Under the pieces are notes generated by a model. It was not told the origin of the DNA, made no database searches, and was given only the letters and a program-made list of their open reading frames with translations. Of a stretch of 64,000 bases of DNA, positions 34,262-46,310 are shown piece after piece. This DNA is from Closterium sp. Naga37s-1 (taxonomy: Eukaryota; Streptophyta; Zygnematophyceae; Desmidiales; Closteriaceae): positions 5,761,001 through 5,825,000 of the forward strand of contig CANJKZ010000078.1 in assembly GCA_947471745.1 (NCBI GenBank). The letters run 5' to 3'. Every line of letters starts with the position of its first letter. Position 1 is the first letter of the stretch. Both the position numbers and the translations under genes were made by a program.

Positions 34262-37200
34262 GGCTCACCTCGTCCGCCCACTGCTCTCTGGTGGGCGACC
34301 GCCGGCTCACCACGCGCCTCTCCAGCCCGCTCACTCGCACGCCAAGCTCCCGCGCGCCCTGCTCCCTCGCGCCCTCCCCTTCCCCCTCGTCCTCCCCCTC
34401 CCCCGCCCCGCTCTCCTCCCCGCTGTCCACGCCCAGCGCCGCCAATTCGTCCATCAGCCACCGCCGCGCCGCCGACGCCGCCACCACCTCTCGTGCCCTC
34501 TCGCCCTCCCCCTCGCTCGGGCAAGCTGCCGCTTTCCTCCGCTCGCCCTCTTCCCCCACCTCCCCCTTCCCGCCCCCTGCTGGTTCCTTGCCCGCACCCT
34601 CCCCCTTTTCCACCTCCCGCACCTGCACCACCAGCTGCCGCCCCGCCATCTCCCGCTCCCCCTTCTCGCGCTCTTCGCTCACCCCTTCCCCAGTCACTCC
34701 TGCCGCGCCCCCTCGGCTCCACGCCCCATGCGGAAACACTTCCCCGCCCCATATGAGCGCGCCAGGTGCCGCGCCCGCGGCGGCGGAGGGATCCGGGGAG
34801 AGTGACGCGCGGATGGGGGAGACGGCGGCGGAGAAGGTGTGAGGTGAAATGGGGGAGATGGGGAGCACGGAGGAGGAATGCGCGGAAGGGGGAACGGCGG
34901 GGGAGCGGGCGGAGGAGGCTACCGCGACGGCGTCGAGAACGCTGCGGCAGCCCTCGCTGCCGCCGCGCTTGAGCTGGCGGCGCTGAAACAGGCCCCCCTT
35001 GGTGCGCTCCTTCACCACCGGCGGAGGCGCGGCGGGGAGCGGCGTGGCGGCGGGGAGGCGGGGAGCGCGCGGGAGAGACCAGGGGGATCGGGTGGGCGTG
35101 AGGGGCGACTGGGAAGGGGAAAGAGAAGGGGGAGTGGTGGCGGGGGAGTGGTATGTTGTCACGCCTGCACTAGCACCTGCAGCGGCTGCTGCTGCGGGAT
35201 TGACTGAAATGTTCTCTTCAACGTACCTGCCGCTAATACTGCCACTGCCTGACCCTGATACGCGCTGTGCGGCGTGCGGAGGGGTGGCGGGAGCGGTGGC
35301 GGCGCATGGAGCAGGCATGGGCGCACCCGGGGGAGCGGAGACGGAGGGGGGAATGGCGTGGCCCGGGGCCGCGGACGGCCCTACCGGCATGGTGTGGCTG
35401 GCGGGTACGAAGGCGGGGTAGGCGGGGTAGGCGGGGTAGGCGGGGTAGGCGGGGTAGGCGGGGGGCGGGGAGGAGAGGGGCGACGGCATGCCGTGGCCTG
35501 CGCTGAGAGAGTGAGATGAGCGCGGGGGAACGGACGGGGACGGGGGAAGGGGAGCAGGGGCCGCCTTCCCCAGCAGCCACTGCGTCAGCTGCGAATCCAC
35601 CTCCGCCGCCTCCGCCCATGCCTCTCCGCCGCGCACCCCCGCTAACACACCCTGCCACCGCTCGCGCTCCCCCTTACCCTGCCGCTGCTGCACCCCTTGC
35701 TGCGGCTGCAGCTGCTGCTTCCCGGGTTGCGACCACCCTTGCGCGGCCCCACCCAGCAGCTGCATTGGCCCCGACCGCGCGCCCCCTGTCGGCAGCCCAG
35801 CGCCGCCTGCCTGTCTCACTACTCCGCCCTCTCTATCCTGCTCCCCACCCGTGCCCCCGCGGATCCATCCCGCGCCCTCCCCTCCTCTCCGCGCCTGCCC
35901 CGCACCGCCACCGTCACCGCACGCTGCTGGCGGCACAGCCGGCAGTGGCCCACTCCTCGAGTTCCCCGCGCCCGACAGCCTATCCGCTAACGCGCGACCT
36001 GGCACAGGCTGTTCCCGCCCAGCACTACGAGCCGCGCCGCCGCCGCCGTGCGCCCCTCCCTCCCCACGGCGCTGCAGCGGCATGGCGGAGTTCTGTAAGC
36101 GCCACTGCGCACTTCCGCCGTTCCCCCCCGCCACCCTGCCATCGCCTTCCCCCGGCCCAAACCTGTCACCGCCGTCGCCTCTCATCACCGCACCGCGCTC
36201 CTCCTGCGCCCTCCGCATCCGCTCCGCAAAAACCATCTCCCCCGCCGTCCCTACGCAGCTTCCGCATGCTTCTCTCCCCACTCCCTGCGCCTGCCCCTGG
36301 CCTTGCCGCATCGTCGGGCCCTGTGCGGTGGGCTGCTGTATGCGCGCCCGTGCGATGGCGCCGGGCGGAACACTACCACCGCGAGCCCCTCCCCGCCGCC
36401 CTACCTCCTCGCCCAACGCGGCACGTGCAGAGCCAGCAGCAGCAGCGCCACCAGCACCACCACCACTACCGTCACTACTGGCAACACCACCAATACTAAC
36501 AGCAACACTACCAGCAGCATCATAGTCACCACCGGCCGTGGTGCGAGAGAACGAAGGGAACAGGTCGCCGTCGATGGCACCGGGACCTGCCACCGCCGTC
36601 AACCCTTCGCGCCCGCCACTGCCATCACGGAGGCCTGCTTCCCTCCGTCCCCCATCACCGTCTGCCCCCTTGCTGCTCGCCTCCGCGCTTATTCTCGCCC
36701 CGTTGGGCTGACGGCGCGCGGAGGCGGTCATGATGAGCGCGCACTGCGGGGGCAGCAGCGCGCGGATCAGCGCAGGCGACGGGGGGGGCTCCGTGGCTTC
36801 GCGGGGAGATAGCACTGCTGCCTGTGAAGCTTGGAAAGCGGCGGATTCGGGGGGAGATTCGGCGGCGGAGTCCACGGCGTTGGATGCGGTGAAGAGGTTG
36901 GATGGCAGGTACACGCGCGCGGCGTCGAAGTGGCGCGCAGCGGCGCACACGCCCTGCACACGCTGCTGCTGATGTGGCAATCGTGAACTGCCAGCTCCGC
37001 CCTGCGACGCCGCCCTTTCCACGTGGAAAGCGGCCAGCACCTGCGAGATAACGTGGATGGCGGGGCAGAGGGGGCGGGAAGAGGGAGGGGGGAAGGGGGA
37101 GGGGGAGAGGGGGGTGGGGGGGAAGGAAGGGTGGCATCAGAATGTGACGCCCGTTGACGCGGGGAAGCGAAATGAGACAAACGCGACAGAAATGCGAGCA

Positions 37201-37778
37201 GCGGGGAGGTTTTCCTGGCAGGATTCACCTTGACCCGCGTGACGCACCTTGGCTCGCGTCGCTCGCTGCACCAGAGGTCGGAGCACGCGCTGCACCACCC
37301 ACGCCTCCACGCCTTCCTCCCCCTCGCGCTCGCCGCCTTGCTTCTCCTCCTCCCCCCTATCCCCCTCGCCGGAGATTCCCGCGGCCGACGATGGCACCAC
37401 CGCCACCAGCACCAGCACCACCTGCGACGTGGCTTGTTGCCGAGCCACGTCAGCAACGGCGCGCTGCACCACAGTCCACGCGTCCTCCACGCATCGACCC
37501 AGTGCCGCCGTCGACTCGCGGTCGGTGACGTGGAGCGCGGTGGACAGAGGCACTTCCACCACCCAGCGCCGCCTGGGCGAATCGCCGGGCGGCATGTCGC
37601 GCTTCGCAGCCGCGGGGAGCGGCAAGGCGAGGCTTAGCAGTCGGCGGGTCAAGTGGCCTCCGCGCGATTCTGTGGCTGCACCCTGCTGCTGCGGGGAATA
37701 GTGCTGCGGAAGTGGCGCGTGATGGTGCAAATGCGTGTGGTCTATCGGCGGAGCTGCACACGTGGCGACGTCCGCCAT
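30600..37778 (-). CDS. USP-like/protein kinase/U-box E3 ligase, 2095 residues
   Basis: Five exons, 37778-37248, 37040-34269, 33930-33496, 33331-30974 and 30791-30600, all joined in phase 0 with GT-AG introns. Plant PUB kinases of this order combine a stress-protein-like domain, a cytoplasmic kinase and a U-box that recruits E2 for ubiquitin transfer. Residues 1 to about 240: USP-like (VVEVPLSTALHV, VVLVLVAVVPSS). Then a disordered linker of about 1400 residues with an AYP repeat (35418-35462) and a GMGQS repeat (32470-32575). Kinase about 1640-2005: GSGAYGPVFRG, VAVKRL, HRDLKPDN (aspartate near 1820), ADVGLA in place of DFG, GTVGFIDPEA. U-box about 2027-2090, split by the last intron: CPLSK then QRMQDPVIAADGFTYERR. 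Family members usually have 600-900 residues, so the linker is remarkable. ATG is 37778-37776; a telo-box core lies 70 bp upstream. A CAG run (34218-34260) abuts the donor of intron 2. Confidence 0.9.
34218..34260. repeat. CAG/CTG trinucleotide run in an intron
   Basis: About 14 perfect CAG triplets on the plus strand, starting about 9 bp inside intron 2 of the kinase/U-box gene, right beside the splice donor at 34268. Expansion could affect splicing; that is inference. Confidence 0.9.
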
Positions 37779-39264
37779 TGCCAACGAACCATGTGACGAG
37801 GTGAGAGATGCTGAGTTGAGCGACGGTTAGTGAAACAACGAAACCTAGGGTTTGAAATGGAGGCAGAAGAGCTGGAACTGGTGGAGGAGAGATGAAGTGC
37901 AAACAACCAGCTTCATTCACGGAATCACGCGCTGGCAAGCTCATTGTGCCTGGTGATCTCGAGGGATTTCTCGAACTTCCCTGTGCTACGGTGGAGAACG
38001 AGTCCAGAGCCCATCTCGGAGCAGCGGGCAAACACGAACTCCAGGCAGGTGTGAGGTGAGGGGAGTAAAGCCACCCAGGTCCCGCAAAGGAAAACAGGAC
38101 CATCAGAAAAATCCAAGACTGCTGCAAAACGTGTGTGAACTGTGCATGGGAAGGATAGAGGCGTGATGCTGGTGATTCGCATCGCTTTCGAAATTTCCTC
38201 ATTGTGCTGTTTCGCATTGTCCATGGTTTGGCCTTCATGTTTGTGCACAGTTCAGTGCTGACCCAGGGATCATCGGATTCGCAACCCAATCCAGCACGGA
38301 ATTTGCGGAGCGAGGTGAGGAATTCAAATTTCGTTTAGTGCCAAAGCCGGGTAACCTGTCCATGCTGCATGTCCACGATTACGAGTGGAGGAGAGTTGTT
38401 GTTCCGTGCCACCCTGGCACGCCAAGGTGGCATTGCCTTTGGTTTTCCCCCTCAATTGCAAACTCTTTTACACGTGCCAATGATTATGATCGCGGCTAAA
38501 AGCTGCCGGAACAGTGATACGATCGAATCCTATTAAACTGTAGCGATTTTTTCTAGCCTTTGTTTGGCAACCTGCCCATGCAAGTGGTTAGATTGGGATG
38601 GGACCAAAACCACAAGGGGCACACCAGCCCCACACCAGTCTCCTCTCCCATTGTACACTTACGTGCACACTTCTGACTCTAGCTTATCTGCCTAGGCTTG
38701 AAGGCACAGCAAACAACCCATCTGGCCTTCTAAGGTAGACTCTGAAACACTCCTCGGGTTGGCCAAACCCCGTGACCACGTACATAAGACGCTTTGCTGA
38801 GAAGTTCAGGGCGTCCAGATCTCTGACCAATATGCGTTGTTCTTCCTCGTCCAATCTCATACTAAACATATGACCGCTGGTTAAATGTGTGGGCAACTGA
38901 AAAGACAGTGATCCACCGACACAGCCCCTCAACAGTGCGGGCAGCATGCGTTGCCTTCGAGGATGTACATCATCTTGCCAAATTTGTGTACACATTTATA
39001 TAGAATGCTCTTTAGCATAACCAGTACATTTATCCAACTTTTGGTGGTGCACCACTTAGCCCACCACTTGCTTTTAGGGTACATTCCTGCAAAGACATTT
39101 GTGTCACAATCCGATTTTCCTTACTGTACCGCTCTTTACCGAATCAAACCGCTTTGTACACCGCATTACCTTCCCGAATTGGGATTGTGATCCAAATGTC
39201 CCCGCATGAATGTACCATTACAATTTGGTGCAGAGAACCACTCTACACCGGGAGCTGGACTACG
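37779..39264. other. Upstream region with possible minus-strand exons
   Basis: Mostly non-coding promoter and intergenic sequence. Two minus-strand stretches look somewhat protein-like: 38248-37925 (FAAVLDFSDGPVFLCGTWVA, then CLEFVFARCSEMGSGLVLHR) and 38900-38684 (SMRLDEEEQRILVRDLDALN, then YVVTGFGQPEECFRVYLRRP). Each ends in its own stop. I do not recognise either; they could be exons or relics of one gene lying ahead of the kinase/U-box gene. Evidence is weak. Confidence 0.25.
37843..37855 (-). promoter_or_regulatory. Telo-box-like motif upstream of kinase/U-box gene
   Basis: ACCTAGGGTTTG on the plus strand gives AAACCCTAGG on the coding strand, about 70 bp upstream of the ATG. Same motif class as those near RPL15 and the mL59-type gene. 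Confidence 0.35.
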
Positions 39265-39625
39265 TGTCAGAATACTGAACGAGAATGAATGCACTGACAA
39301 GAAACTGAGTACAAGTACTACCCCTAATTGGATTGTACCCCTTATGGGCTACCCCACTACAGCCTATACAATACAAATATTATAACAATTTGACACACCC
39401 CCATAGGCGAAGTGGGGGAGAATAGGGGGTTACAAGACCAGTCAAGAAAAAGCAAAGCAAGCTCAGGGTGGATCACAAAGCCACCACACACTCTGAGCAC
39501 AAGCAAATGGCCACAAGGCCAGTTCACATGCAGAATTATATAAACGAGAACAAACAGTACAGTGATCATAACCTAGCAAGGGTAAGCATGCAGATATATG
39601 TATACAGATCACAGTACAAGCAAAA

Positions 39626-42600
39626 TCACGCAGTGAGCAAGTGAGACAAAGTAGGCACAAGGCCTAAAACAGTACAAAAACGCTGATGATCACCAGGCTG
39701 AAGTGCCTTGGTGAATATATCAGCAGTGCTGGCCCGAGTAGCCACGTAAGCAAGACGAAGCTGACCACGCTGCTCCAACTCTCGAGCAAGGAAGTAACGC
39801 AGAGCGATGTGCTTCGTCCTGTGCTCCAGTCTGTGCTCCTGACACAAGGCAATCATGACCTTGTTGTCTACGTACAGAACTGGAGGAGAACGAGGCCGCT
39901 CTCCCAAGTCGGTCAGCAGGTAGGTGAGCCAGCGTAACTCCTGTGCAGCCATGGCCCCTGCGTAGATCTCAGCCTCAACACTGGAACTGAGAATAGAAGA
40001 CGAGCGGGTAGACCGCCAAGACACAGAGCCGGAGCCAAGGCTGAAAGTGTAACCCTGTGACGACTGCTGCGCAGCCAAGTCGTCAACCCAAGACGCGTCT
40101 GCGTGACCAGTGAGGACAACTGGACCCCGTCCTCCAAGCACGAGCCCCATGCCCGATGTACTGCACAAGTAGCGCAACACCCTCTTAGCGGCCTCCCAGT
40201 GCTCTGGTTGGTGTCTTCCGGGCGCAACGTAGTGTGCCAGGATGCTAAGAGGGTAGGCAAGGTCAGGTCAAGTGCAGGTCATCAGGTACATGAGGCAGCC
40301 CACAAGCTCTTGATACAGGCCACTCGGCTCTACGGACTCGTCCGAAGGTGGAGCTGAGAGCGAGTGACCAGTAGGCAGAGGAGTGGACTATGGAGAGGAG
40401 TACCGGAAGCCGAAGCGCTGAAGAACCTGGTGCACCATGTGTGACTGAGTCAGGGTGATGGTGCGCCGTGCTCTGTCCCGGGTGATCTGCAAGCCGAGAT
40501 AGCTACGCAGCTCATCCAGGTCAGTGCACGTTTGTCTCTTCTGCAGCTCCGACTTCACAAGGGCCAGTGCCTCAGTGTCAGCAGTGGCAAAGACCAAGTC
40601 GTCGACGTACACGAGGACGTAGAACGGTGGCAGCGAAGTGTCGGTGCGCAGAAACAGCGACGGGTCAGCAGTAGAAGGAGCAAACCCAAGAGCCGCAAGC
40701 GTCGACCTCAGTGTGTTGTGCCACTCGCGAGGCGCCTGGCGGAGACCGTAGACTGGCCACCAGAGGCTCCACTGGGTACCTGCAGGAAACGACCTAGTGA
40801 AGCCAGGTGGGCGGCGCAGCCAGATCTCCTCGTGCAGGCTGCCCTGTAAGAAAGATGTGCTGAATTCAAGAGAGTGCAGCTCGTAGTCACGCTGAGCGGC
40901 GACATGCAGCAGAACCCGAACAGTGGTCATCTTCGGGGTAGGGGAGAAGGTGTGTAAGAAGTCAACTCCCTGTCGCTGACTGAAGCCTCGTGCAACGTAA
41001 CGAGTCTCGAAGACAGGCGGAGAACCCGGCGGCCGCTTCACCCTGAAAATCCACATGCCATCGATTATGTTCGCCCCAGGAGGGGGAACTGCGTCGACGT
41101 AGGTGCCTGTAGACTTCCAGGATGCCATCTCTGTGTCCGTGGCTATCTGCCACTGAGAGGAGTAGGGACCCGTAATTGCCTCTGCCTAAGAGCGCGGGGT
41201 CGGGATGTCTGGTGCATCCGGGCCTCCCTCAGGTGCAAGCAGCATGGCCATGAGATGAGGTACAGCAGCTGCAAGACACTCAAAGTCCTCCTGTCTATCC
41301 TCAAGGACGTCCGTGCCAAGAGCACACTCACCCCCGACGGATGGAGGACAGTCAGACTCAGACTCAGCTACAAGACTAGTGGAGTAGTCGAGACGACAGG
41401 TGGCAGCAAAGTCAACAAGCTCAGCAACTAGGGCAGACGCAGCAGCGGACTCAAACGAAGGGTCAGTGACAACAGTGGCTAGAAGACGTGGGATAGTAGG
41501 ACTGGCAGCACGAAGTAAGTCAGACTCAGGGTCCGGACTGTTAGCAAGAGAGGATGCAGGAGGAGACGGCAGGGGAACTCGCAGTGGAACAGAGGAAGGA
41601 CGAAGTGCCAGCACCTCTGTTCCACAGTGAGTGCCGGGGACAGGAGGAGGACGCGGACGAGGAACACAACGACCAGTGCGAACAACGCGAACAGGCGAGG
41701 CAGGACGAGACTCAGGCTCACGATGCTCTGTAAGAGAGTCTGTCTGCTCAGCGTAAGGAGGAGCAGGCAGTGGGGAGTCTGGCTGTAACTGTGGCTGCGA
41801 CTGGTGAGGCGGTGGACACAATAAGCGAGGAGTAAGGCCAGTAGAAGACCGGAGACTAAGAACCTGGCGAAGGACCGAGCAAGGTGGCGGCAGAGACGAT
41901 GGCGGCGGCGGAACGAAAAACGGTCGCCGCTGCAAAGTGCCTCCAGCACCAGTACCGCCAGCTCCAGCACCCCCACCGCCAGCACCTCCAGCTCCAGGGT
42001 CTCCAGCTCCAGCGCCTCCAGCTCTAGTGCCTCCAGCTCCAGCTCCTCCAGCTCCAGCGCCTCCAGCGCCAGCGCCTCCAGCTCCAGGGTCTCCAGCTCC
42101 AGTGCCTCCAGCTCCAGGGTCTCCAGCTCCAGTGCCTCCGGCTCCAGCGCCTCTAGCTTCAGCACCTCCAGCTCCAGCTCCTCCAGCTCCAGCGCCTCCA
42201 GCGCCAGCGCCTCCAGCTCCAGGGTCTCCAGCTCCAGTGCCTCCAGCTCCAGCGCCTCCAGCTCCAGTGCCTCCAGCTCCAGGGTCTCCAGCTCCAGTGC
42301 CTCCAATACCGCCAGCTCCGGCAGCTCCAGTACCTCTAGTACGAGCACCTCCAGGACCAGCAGCTCCAGCACCTTCGGTACCTCCAGCTCCAGCAATAAC
42401 TCCAGCACCTCCACGACTAGTAGCTCCAGCACCTCCAACTCCATTGCCTCCAGCGGCAAGGCCTCCAGCTCCTGCAGCGCCAGTCCTAAGGCGTGTGCGC
42501 CGAGCAAACCACTCGCGCAGCTGCCGCGGTGAGAGAGGCTCCCGCCGGCGAGACTATCGTGGTGAGGCACCCGCAGGACCTCCCGCAGACGTAGTACCCC

Positions 42601-44417
42601 TAGGCTCAGCACCCCCGGACTCCGCACCCTCAGACTCAGCACCCCCAGGCTCCGCACCCTCAGTCTCAGCACCCCCAGGCTCCGCACCCACAGGCTCAGC
42701 ACCCCCAGGCTCCGCACACGCAGGCTCAGCACCCCCAGGCTCCGCACCCGCAGGCTCAGCACCCCCCAGACGAAGCACCCCTAGCAGCACCACCCCCAGC
42801 AGCACCAGAGTCTACAGTGACCTCGACAGGCTCACTTAGGGGGAGTGGGTCTACCTGCGACACACCTGAGGGAGCAGGACCCCGAGGGGGGAGGGGGTCT
42901 ATCGGAGGGGGACCTGGAGCGAGGAAGAGCGGCGGGGGGGGGAGAGGGGCAGTGTGGTAGGGGAAGAGATGGTAAAGGGGAACCGACTTTTCAAACGTGA
43001 CGTCCTGAGAGGGCAGGACACGTCACGAGGTGGGGTGGTAAAACTGCCAGCCAGGCCCGTCAGGGGGAAAGCCAAGGAAGACGTAGGGAATGACGCGGGA
43101 GGAGAGCTTGTCCGCGGAAGTATCGCGGACAAAGGCTCAAGAGCCCCAGACCCGGAACACCAACGCATCGCCAACCTTCCCCGTCCAATGCATTGTAGGC
43201 TAGGTCTTCGGCAAGGAGACACGGGGCCAGAGGTTGAGCTGATGCGCAGCGTACCGGACCGCAAACGGCCACATAAAATGGGGAGCAGCCGCATGGATCA
43301 TGGAGGTACGAGCGACCTCCATGACTAAGCCAATGCGGTGCTCAGCAATCTCATTTTGCTGAGGGGAGTCCGGAAGTGTGAACGACTGGAGAATGCCCTC
43401 CCCACGACAAAAGTCCCGCAAGAGGTCGGAGGAGAACTCACCACCTCTGTCAGAGTGCAGACGCAGGACAGGAAGATCCGCACGGAACTGCTTGCGGAGG
43501 TGGAGACGGACTGCGCGGGTCCAAGGGATCAAGACATCAGGGACCTCACCCTTGCTGCGCAAGGAGAAGACCGTGGAGTAACGTGTGTAGTCGTCAACAA
43601 CTTGCAGAAAGTAGCGCTCGCGGCTCTGTCCACTGACGCGGGCTGGGCCCCACACGTCCATGTGGAGAGTCTGCAGGAGAGCAGTTGTCGGGGGAAACGA
43701 GGAGGAGTGAGGAGCGGCGCGCTGCCGCCCCTCGACGCAAGGAAGGCAAGGCGGGGCAGGCGAGGGCGGGAGAGGAGGCAGAGACCTGGGAAGACCAGAA
43801 ACAAGGAGGCGGGAGTGCATGCCACGAAGGCGTGGCAGGGAGGGGTGACCAAGGCAGTGGTGCCAAAGGAGAGTCTGGTGCAACAGGAGGCGACACGAAC
43901 AGGGGGGGGCTACCTGACCTGACGCGGACACCTGACAGCTACCTGAGCAGCTACCAGAAGCAGCTACCTGAGCAGGCTCAGTAGTCAGTGTGTACAGACT
44001 CGACCCAGGCCGACGGGTGAACGTGGTTAGGTGACGGCCCGTCCGTGTACACGTGCAGATCGCCACACGCTGACCCCCAGTAGTGGTGGTAGTGACCATC
44101 GCATCATGGAGGGCAGCGGTACTCACCAAGTTCGTAGAGAACGAGGGGAGGTGAAGACCTGATAGTGAGCCAGACGGAACCGCCGGACACGGGAGAACAT
44201 TGGTTGAATGTGCAAGAACTGGGTCCCCTGAGGGGTCAGCCAGTCTAACTGGAACAGGTGCATGGAGTGGAGTGAGTGTGGTACTGTCGCGAAAGAAACA
44301 GCGGGAAGCACCTGAGTCAAGCGTGAAGGTGTGCAAGGCCTCAACAGGCGCAGTACCAGGGAGAGCACACTCACTAGCACCTAGAGCAGCAGCCTCTATA
44401 CAAAGCTGCTGGGGCAT
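39626..44417 (-). pseudogene. Copia A pol, disrupted
   Basis: Minus-strand pol remnant. Protease DSGASRCFF; integrase zinc region HHCLGHPS; integrase core with HMDVWGP, LHSDRGGEF and PQQNEIAEHRIG (the usual G before IAE is E); RT with GMWIFRVKRPPG, FLQGSLHEEIW and YVDDLVF; RNase H with GHADASW and YVDNK near the end. An in-frame TAG follows the integrase core (43202-43200, after RVSLPKT), and further frameshifts separate the RT and RNase H parts (breaks near 41190 and 40390-40180). Compared with copia B, the segment between the Gly-rich region and the protease has lost about 150 residues, including the Cys/His cluster (PQQL runs straight into IEAAALGAS). Confidence 0.9.
41940..42800. repeat. 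Low-complexity repeats in copia A linker
   Basis: 41940-42300: 15-bp-type repeats (CTCCAGCTCCAGYGC on the plus strand). 42600-42770: 30-bp repeats of CCCCCAGGCTCCGCACC type, giving a GGAEP repeat on the coding strand. They fill the variable linker between integrase and RT; copia B has a related GGAEPGGADSGGA repeat at 56190-56470. Confidence 0.85.
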
Positions 44418-44450
44418 AGGGGTCTCGCTCGGACGCTGCTGCTGCTGCCT

Positions 44451-45461
44451 CTAGCCACCGCCAAAACCTCCCCTTTGAACAGCTCCACCCGGACCGCCAC
44501 CACTGCCGCCGCCACCACTCGCACTGCCGCCACCACCGCCACCACCACTCCCACCGCTGCCACCGCCACCGAAGCCCCCACTCCCGCCACCACTCCCACC
44601 GCCACCCCCGCCACCTCCACCGCCTCCACCGCCTCCACCACCACCCCCGTCACTGCCACCTCCACCACTCTTTCCTCCCTTGCCCTTGCCGCTGCGGCGC
44701 TTCCCACTAGGAGCAAAAGCAGCCCCGACCTCTTCAATACCAAGGATGTCAACAGCAACAGCAGAAGCATAGGAGGGGGCGAGGGGGGAGGGGGAACACC
44801 CCTCAAAGAAGGGTGTGCGAGGAGTGCCACGAGCAGCACCTACAGCGACTATGCTAGTCTCAGCTTCAAGGAGGTGCTTCTCGAGCAGGTCGACAGTGAG
44901 GTCTGTGGGGTCAAGTGCGAGAAAGTCGTCCCTGACTGTGCGAAGAGAGTCAGGGAGGTGGGTGACTATGAAGTAGAGAGTGATGTACATCGGAGGCGGG
45001 TTCTTGTCTAGGAACTCGGCTTTGAGGGCAGCGCGGTAGCGAGTGTCGCTAGTGCGAAGGTGGGTGATGAGGTCCTCGACTGTGGTAAAGGCTGACAGCT
45101 CGGGAAAAAGGTAGGGCAATATAAGGCGGCCGAGAGCAGCAGTGGCAGGGGAAGAGTAACGAGCGACTACAGCATCGTACAGGGCTTTAGCAATCTTGTG
45201 CCGGCCAAAGTGAGCGCGTTCGGCTAACGGCAGGTGACTGCGAACAGCTAAGCGAGCAGCAGCGTCACGGGTAAGCCACTGTGAGCGAGTCGCACTGACA
45301 GCTGTGTCGGGAGGGGCGAGAGAGGCTCCAGACGTGTGGTCAAACAACAAAACGCTGTCTCTAGAATCGCTCAGTGGGTACAGCTGTAAGTCATCGAGCC
45401 ACGTATCGAACTGGATCGAACGGCCCTCAGGATCAAATGTGAGAACGCTGAGAGTAGCCAT
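44451..45461 (-). CDS. Copia A gag
   Basis: Capsid-type gag of about 336 residues from MATLSVLTFDPEG, with DTWLDDLQLYPL, ARYSSPATAALGRLILPYLF, LITHLRTSDTRYRAAL and LEKHLLEAETSIVAVGAARG, then a basic GKRRSGKGKGGK stretch and a long Gly run. It ends at TAG 44453-44451. The frame continues in phase past this TAG into RQQQQRPSETP and the protease region, as in the fused gag-pol of copia B, so the TAG is either a nonsense change or a readthrough stop. A Met eight codons upstream (45485) is also possible. Confidence 0.85.
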   Translation of the reverse strand: MATLSVLTFDPEGRSIQFDTWLDDLQLYPLSDSRDSVLLFDHTSGASLAPPDTAVSATRSQWLTRDAAARLAVRSHLPLAERAHFGRHKIAKALYDAVVARYSSPATAALGRLILPYLFPELSAFTTVEDLITHLRTSDTRYRAALKAEFLDKNPPPMYITLYFIVTHLPDSLRTVRDDFLALDPTDLTVDLLEKHLLEAETSIVAVGAARGTPRTPFFEGCSPSPLAPSYASAVAVDILGIEEVGAAFAPSGKRRSGKGKGGKSGGGGSDGGGGGGGGGGGGGGGGGGSGGGSGGFGGGGSGGSGGGGGGGSASGGGGSGGGPGGAVQRGGFGGG

Positions 45462-45514
45462 AGCGGGCAGAGAAGGGTGGCGCATGATGAGCAGAGCGGC
45501 GCGCGTTCACTAGG

Positions 45515-46115
45515 AAAACGCACAGGGCAGGGCAGGGCGGCGCACGGCCAAGACAGGGCGGCGCGTAGGGCAGGGCAGGGTAGAGCGGCGCGCGGGCAGG
45601 AAATGGCAGCGCGCGACTAGCAGGAAGGAACGGCGGCGCGCGGCGAGTAGGGCAGTGCGCGGGCAGGAAAGGGGCGGCGCGCGGCCAGCAAGGCGTCGTG
45701 CGGGCTGCAAAGGGCGGTGCGCGGGCTGCAAAGGCCAGCGCGGTGGCCAGAAGGGCTGCGCGCGGGCAGGGCAGGGCGGCGTGGCAGCCAGCAAGGCGGC
45801 ACGCGGGCAGGGCAGGACGGCGCGGCGGCCAGCAGGGCGGCGCGCGGGCAGGGCAGGGCGGCGCGACGGCCAGCAGGGCGGCGCGCGGGCAGGGCAGGGC
45901 AGTGCGCGGCCAGCAGGGCGGCACGACAGGCAGGGCAGGGCGGCGCGGCAGCCAGCAGGGCGGCGCGCGGCTAGCAGGGCGGCGCGACGGGCAGGGCAGG
46001 GCGGCGCGCGGCCAGCAGGGCGGCGCGACGGGAAGGGCAGGGCAGCGCGACTGGTGGGGCATCGCGACGGGCAGGGTAGGGCGCTACGAGCAGGGTAACG
46101 CACTACGGGCAGGGA
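45515..46115. repeat. GC-rich repeat leader of copia A
   Basis: Irregular tandem repeat, unit about 41 bp (GCGCGGGCAGGGCAGGGCGG plus GCGCGACGGCCAGCAGGGCG), between the primer-binding site and gag. It is in the element's 5' untranslated leader. Open frames across it are by-products of composition. Confidence 0.85.
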
Positions 46116-46310
46116 ACTATTCGGTGGGCCCTAAAAAAACGGTCCTGGAACAAGACCCGCTCTGAAACCATGTCAGAATACTGAACGAGAGTGAATGCAT
46201 TGACAAGAAACTGAGTGCAAGTACTAACTAACCCTAATTGGGTTGTACCCCTTATGGGCTACCCCACTACAGCCTACACAATATAAACATTATAACAGTT
46301 TGATACTACG

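Larger units (their letters stand above)
39265..46305 (-). mobile_element. Copia element A, full length but decayed
   Basis: LTRs 39265-39395 (131 bp) and 46171-46305 (135 bp) differ at about ten sites and a 4-bp indel. A perfect target duplication CTACG flanks it (39260-39264, 46306-46310). On the minus strand the 5' LTR is followed by a primer site TGGTTTCAGAGC, and the 3' LTR is preceded by a purine tract ending CTATGGGGGTG. Internal order is leader repeats, gag, protease, integrase, RT, RNase H: Ty1/copia. The several percent LTR divergence agrees with the broken frames. Confidence 0.95.

Noticed and set aside
45433..46165. Arg/Ala/Gly-rich open frames on both strands before copia A gag
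   Set aside because: They lie in the GC-rich leader repeat, are open in several frames at once and match no domain.
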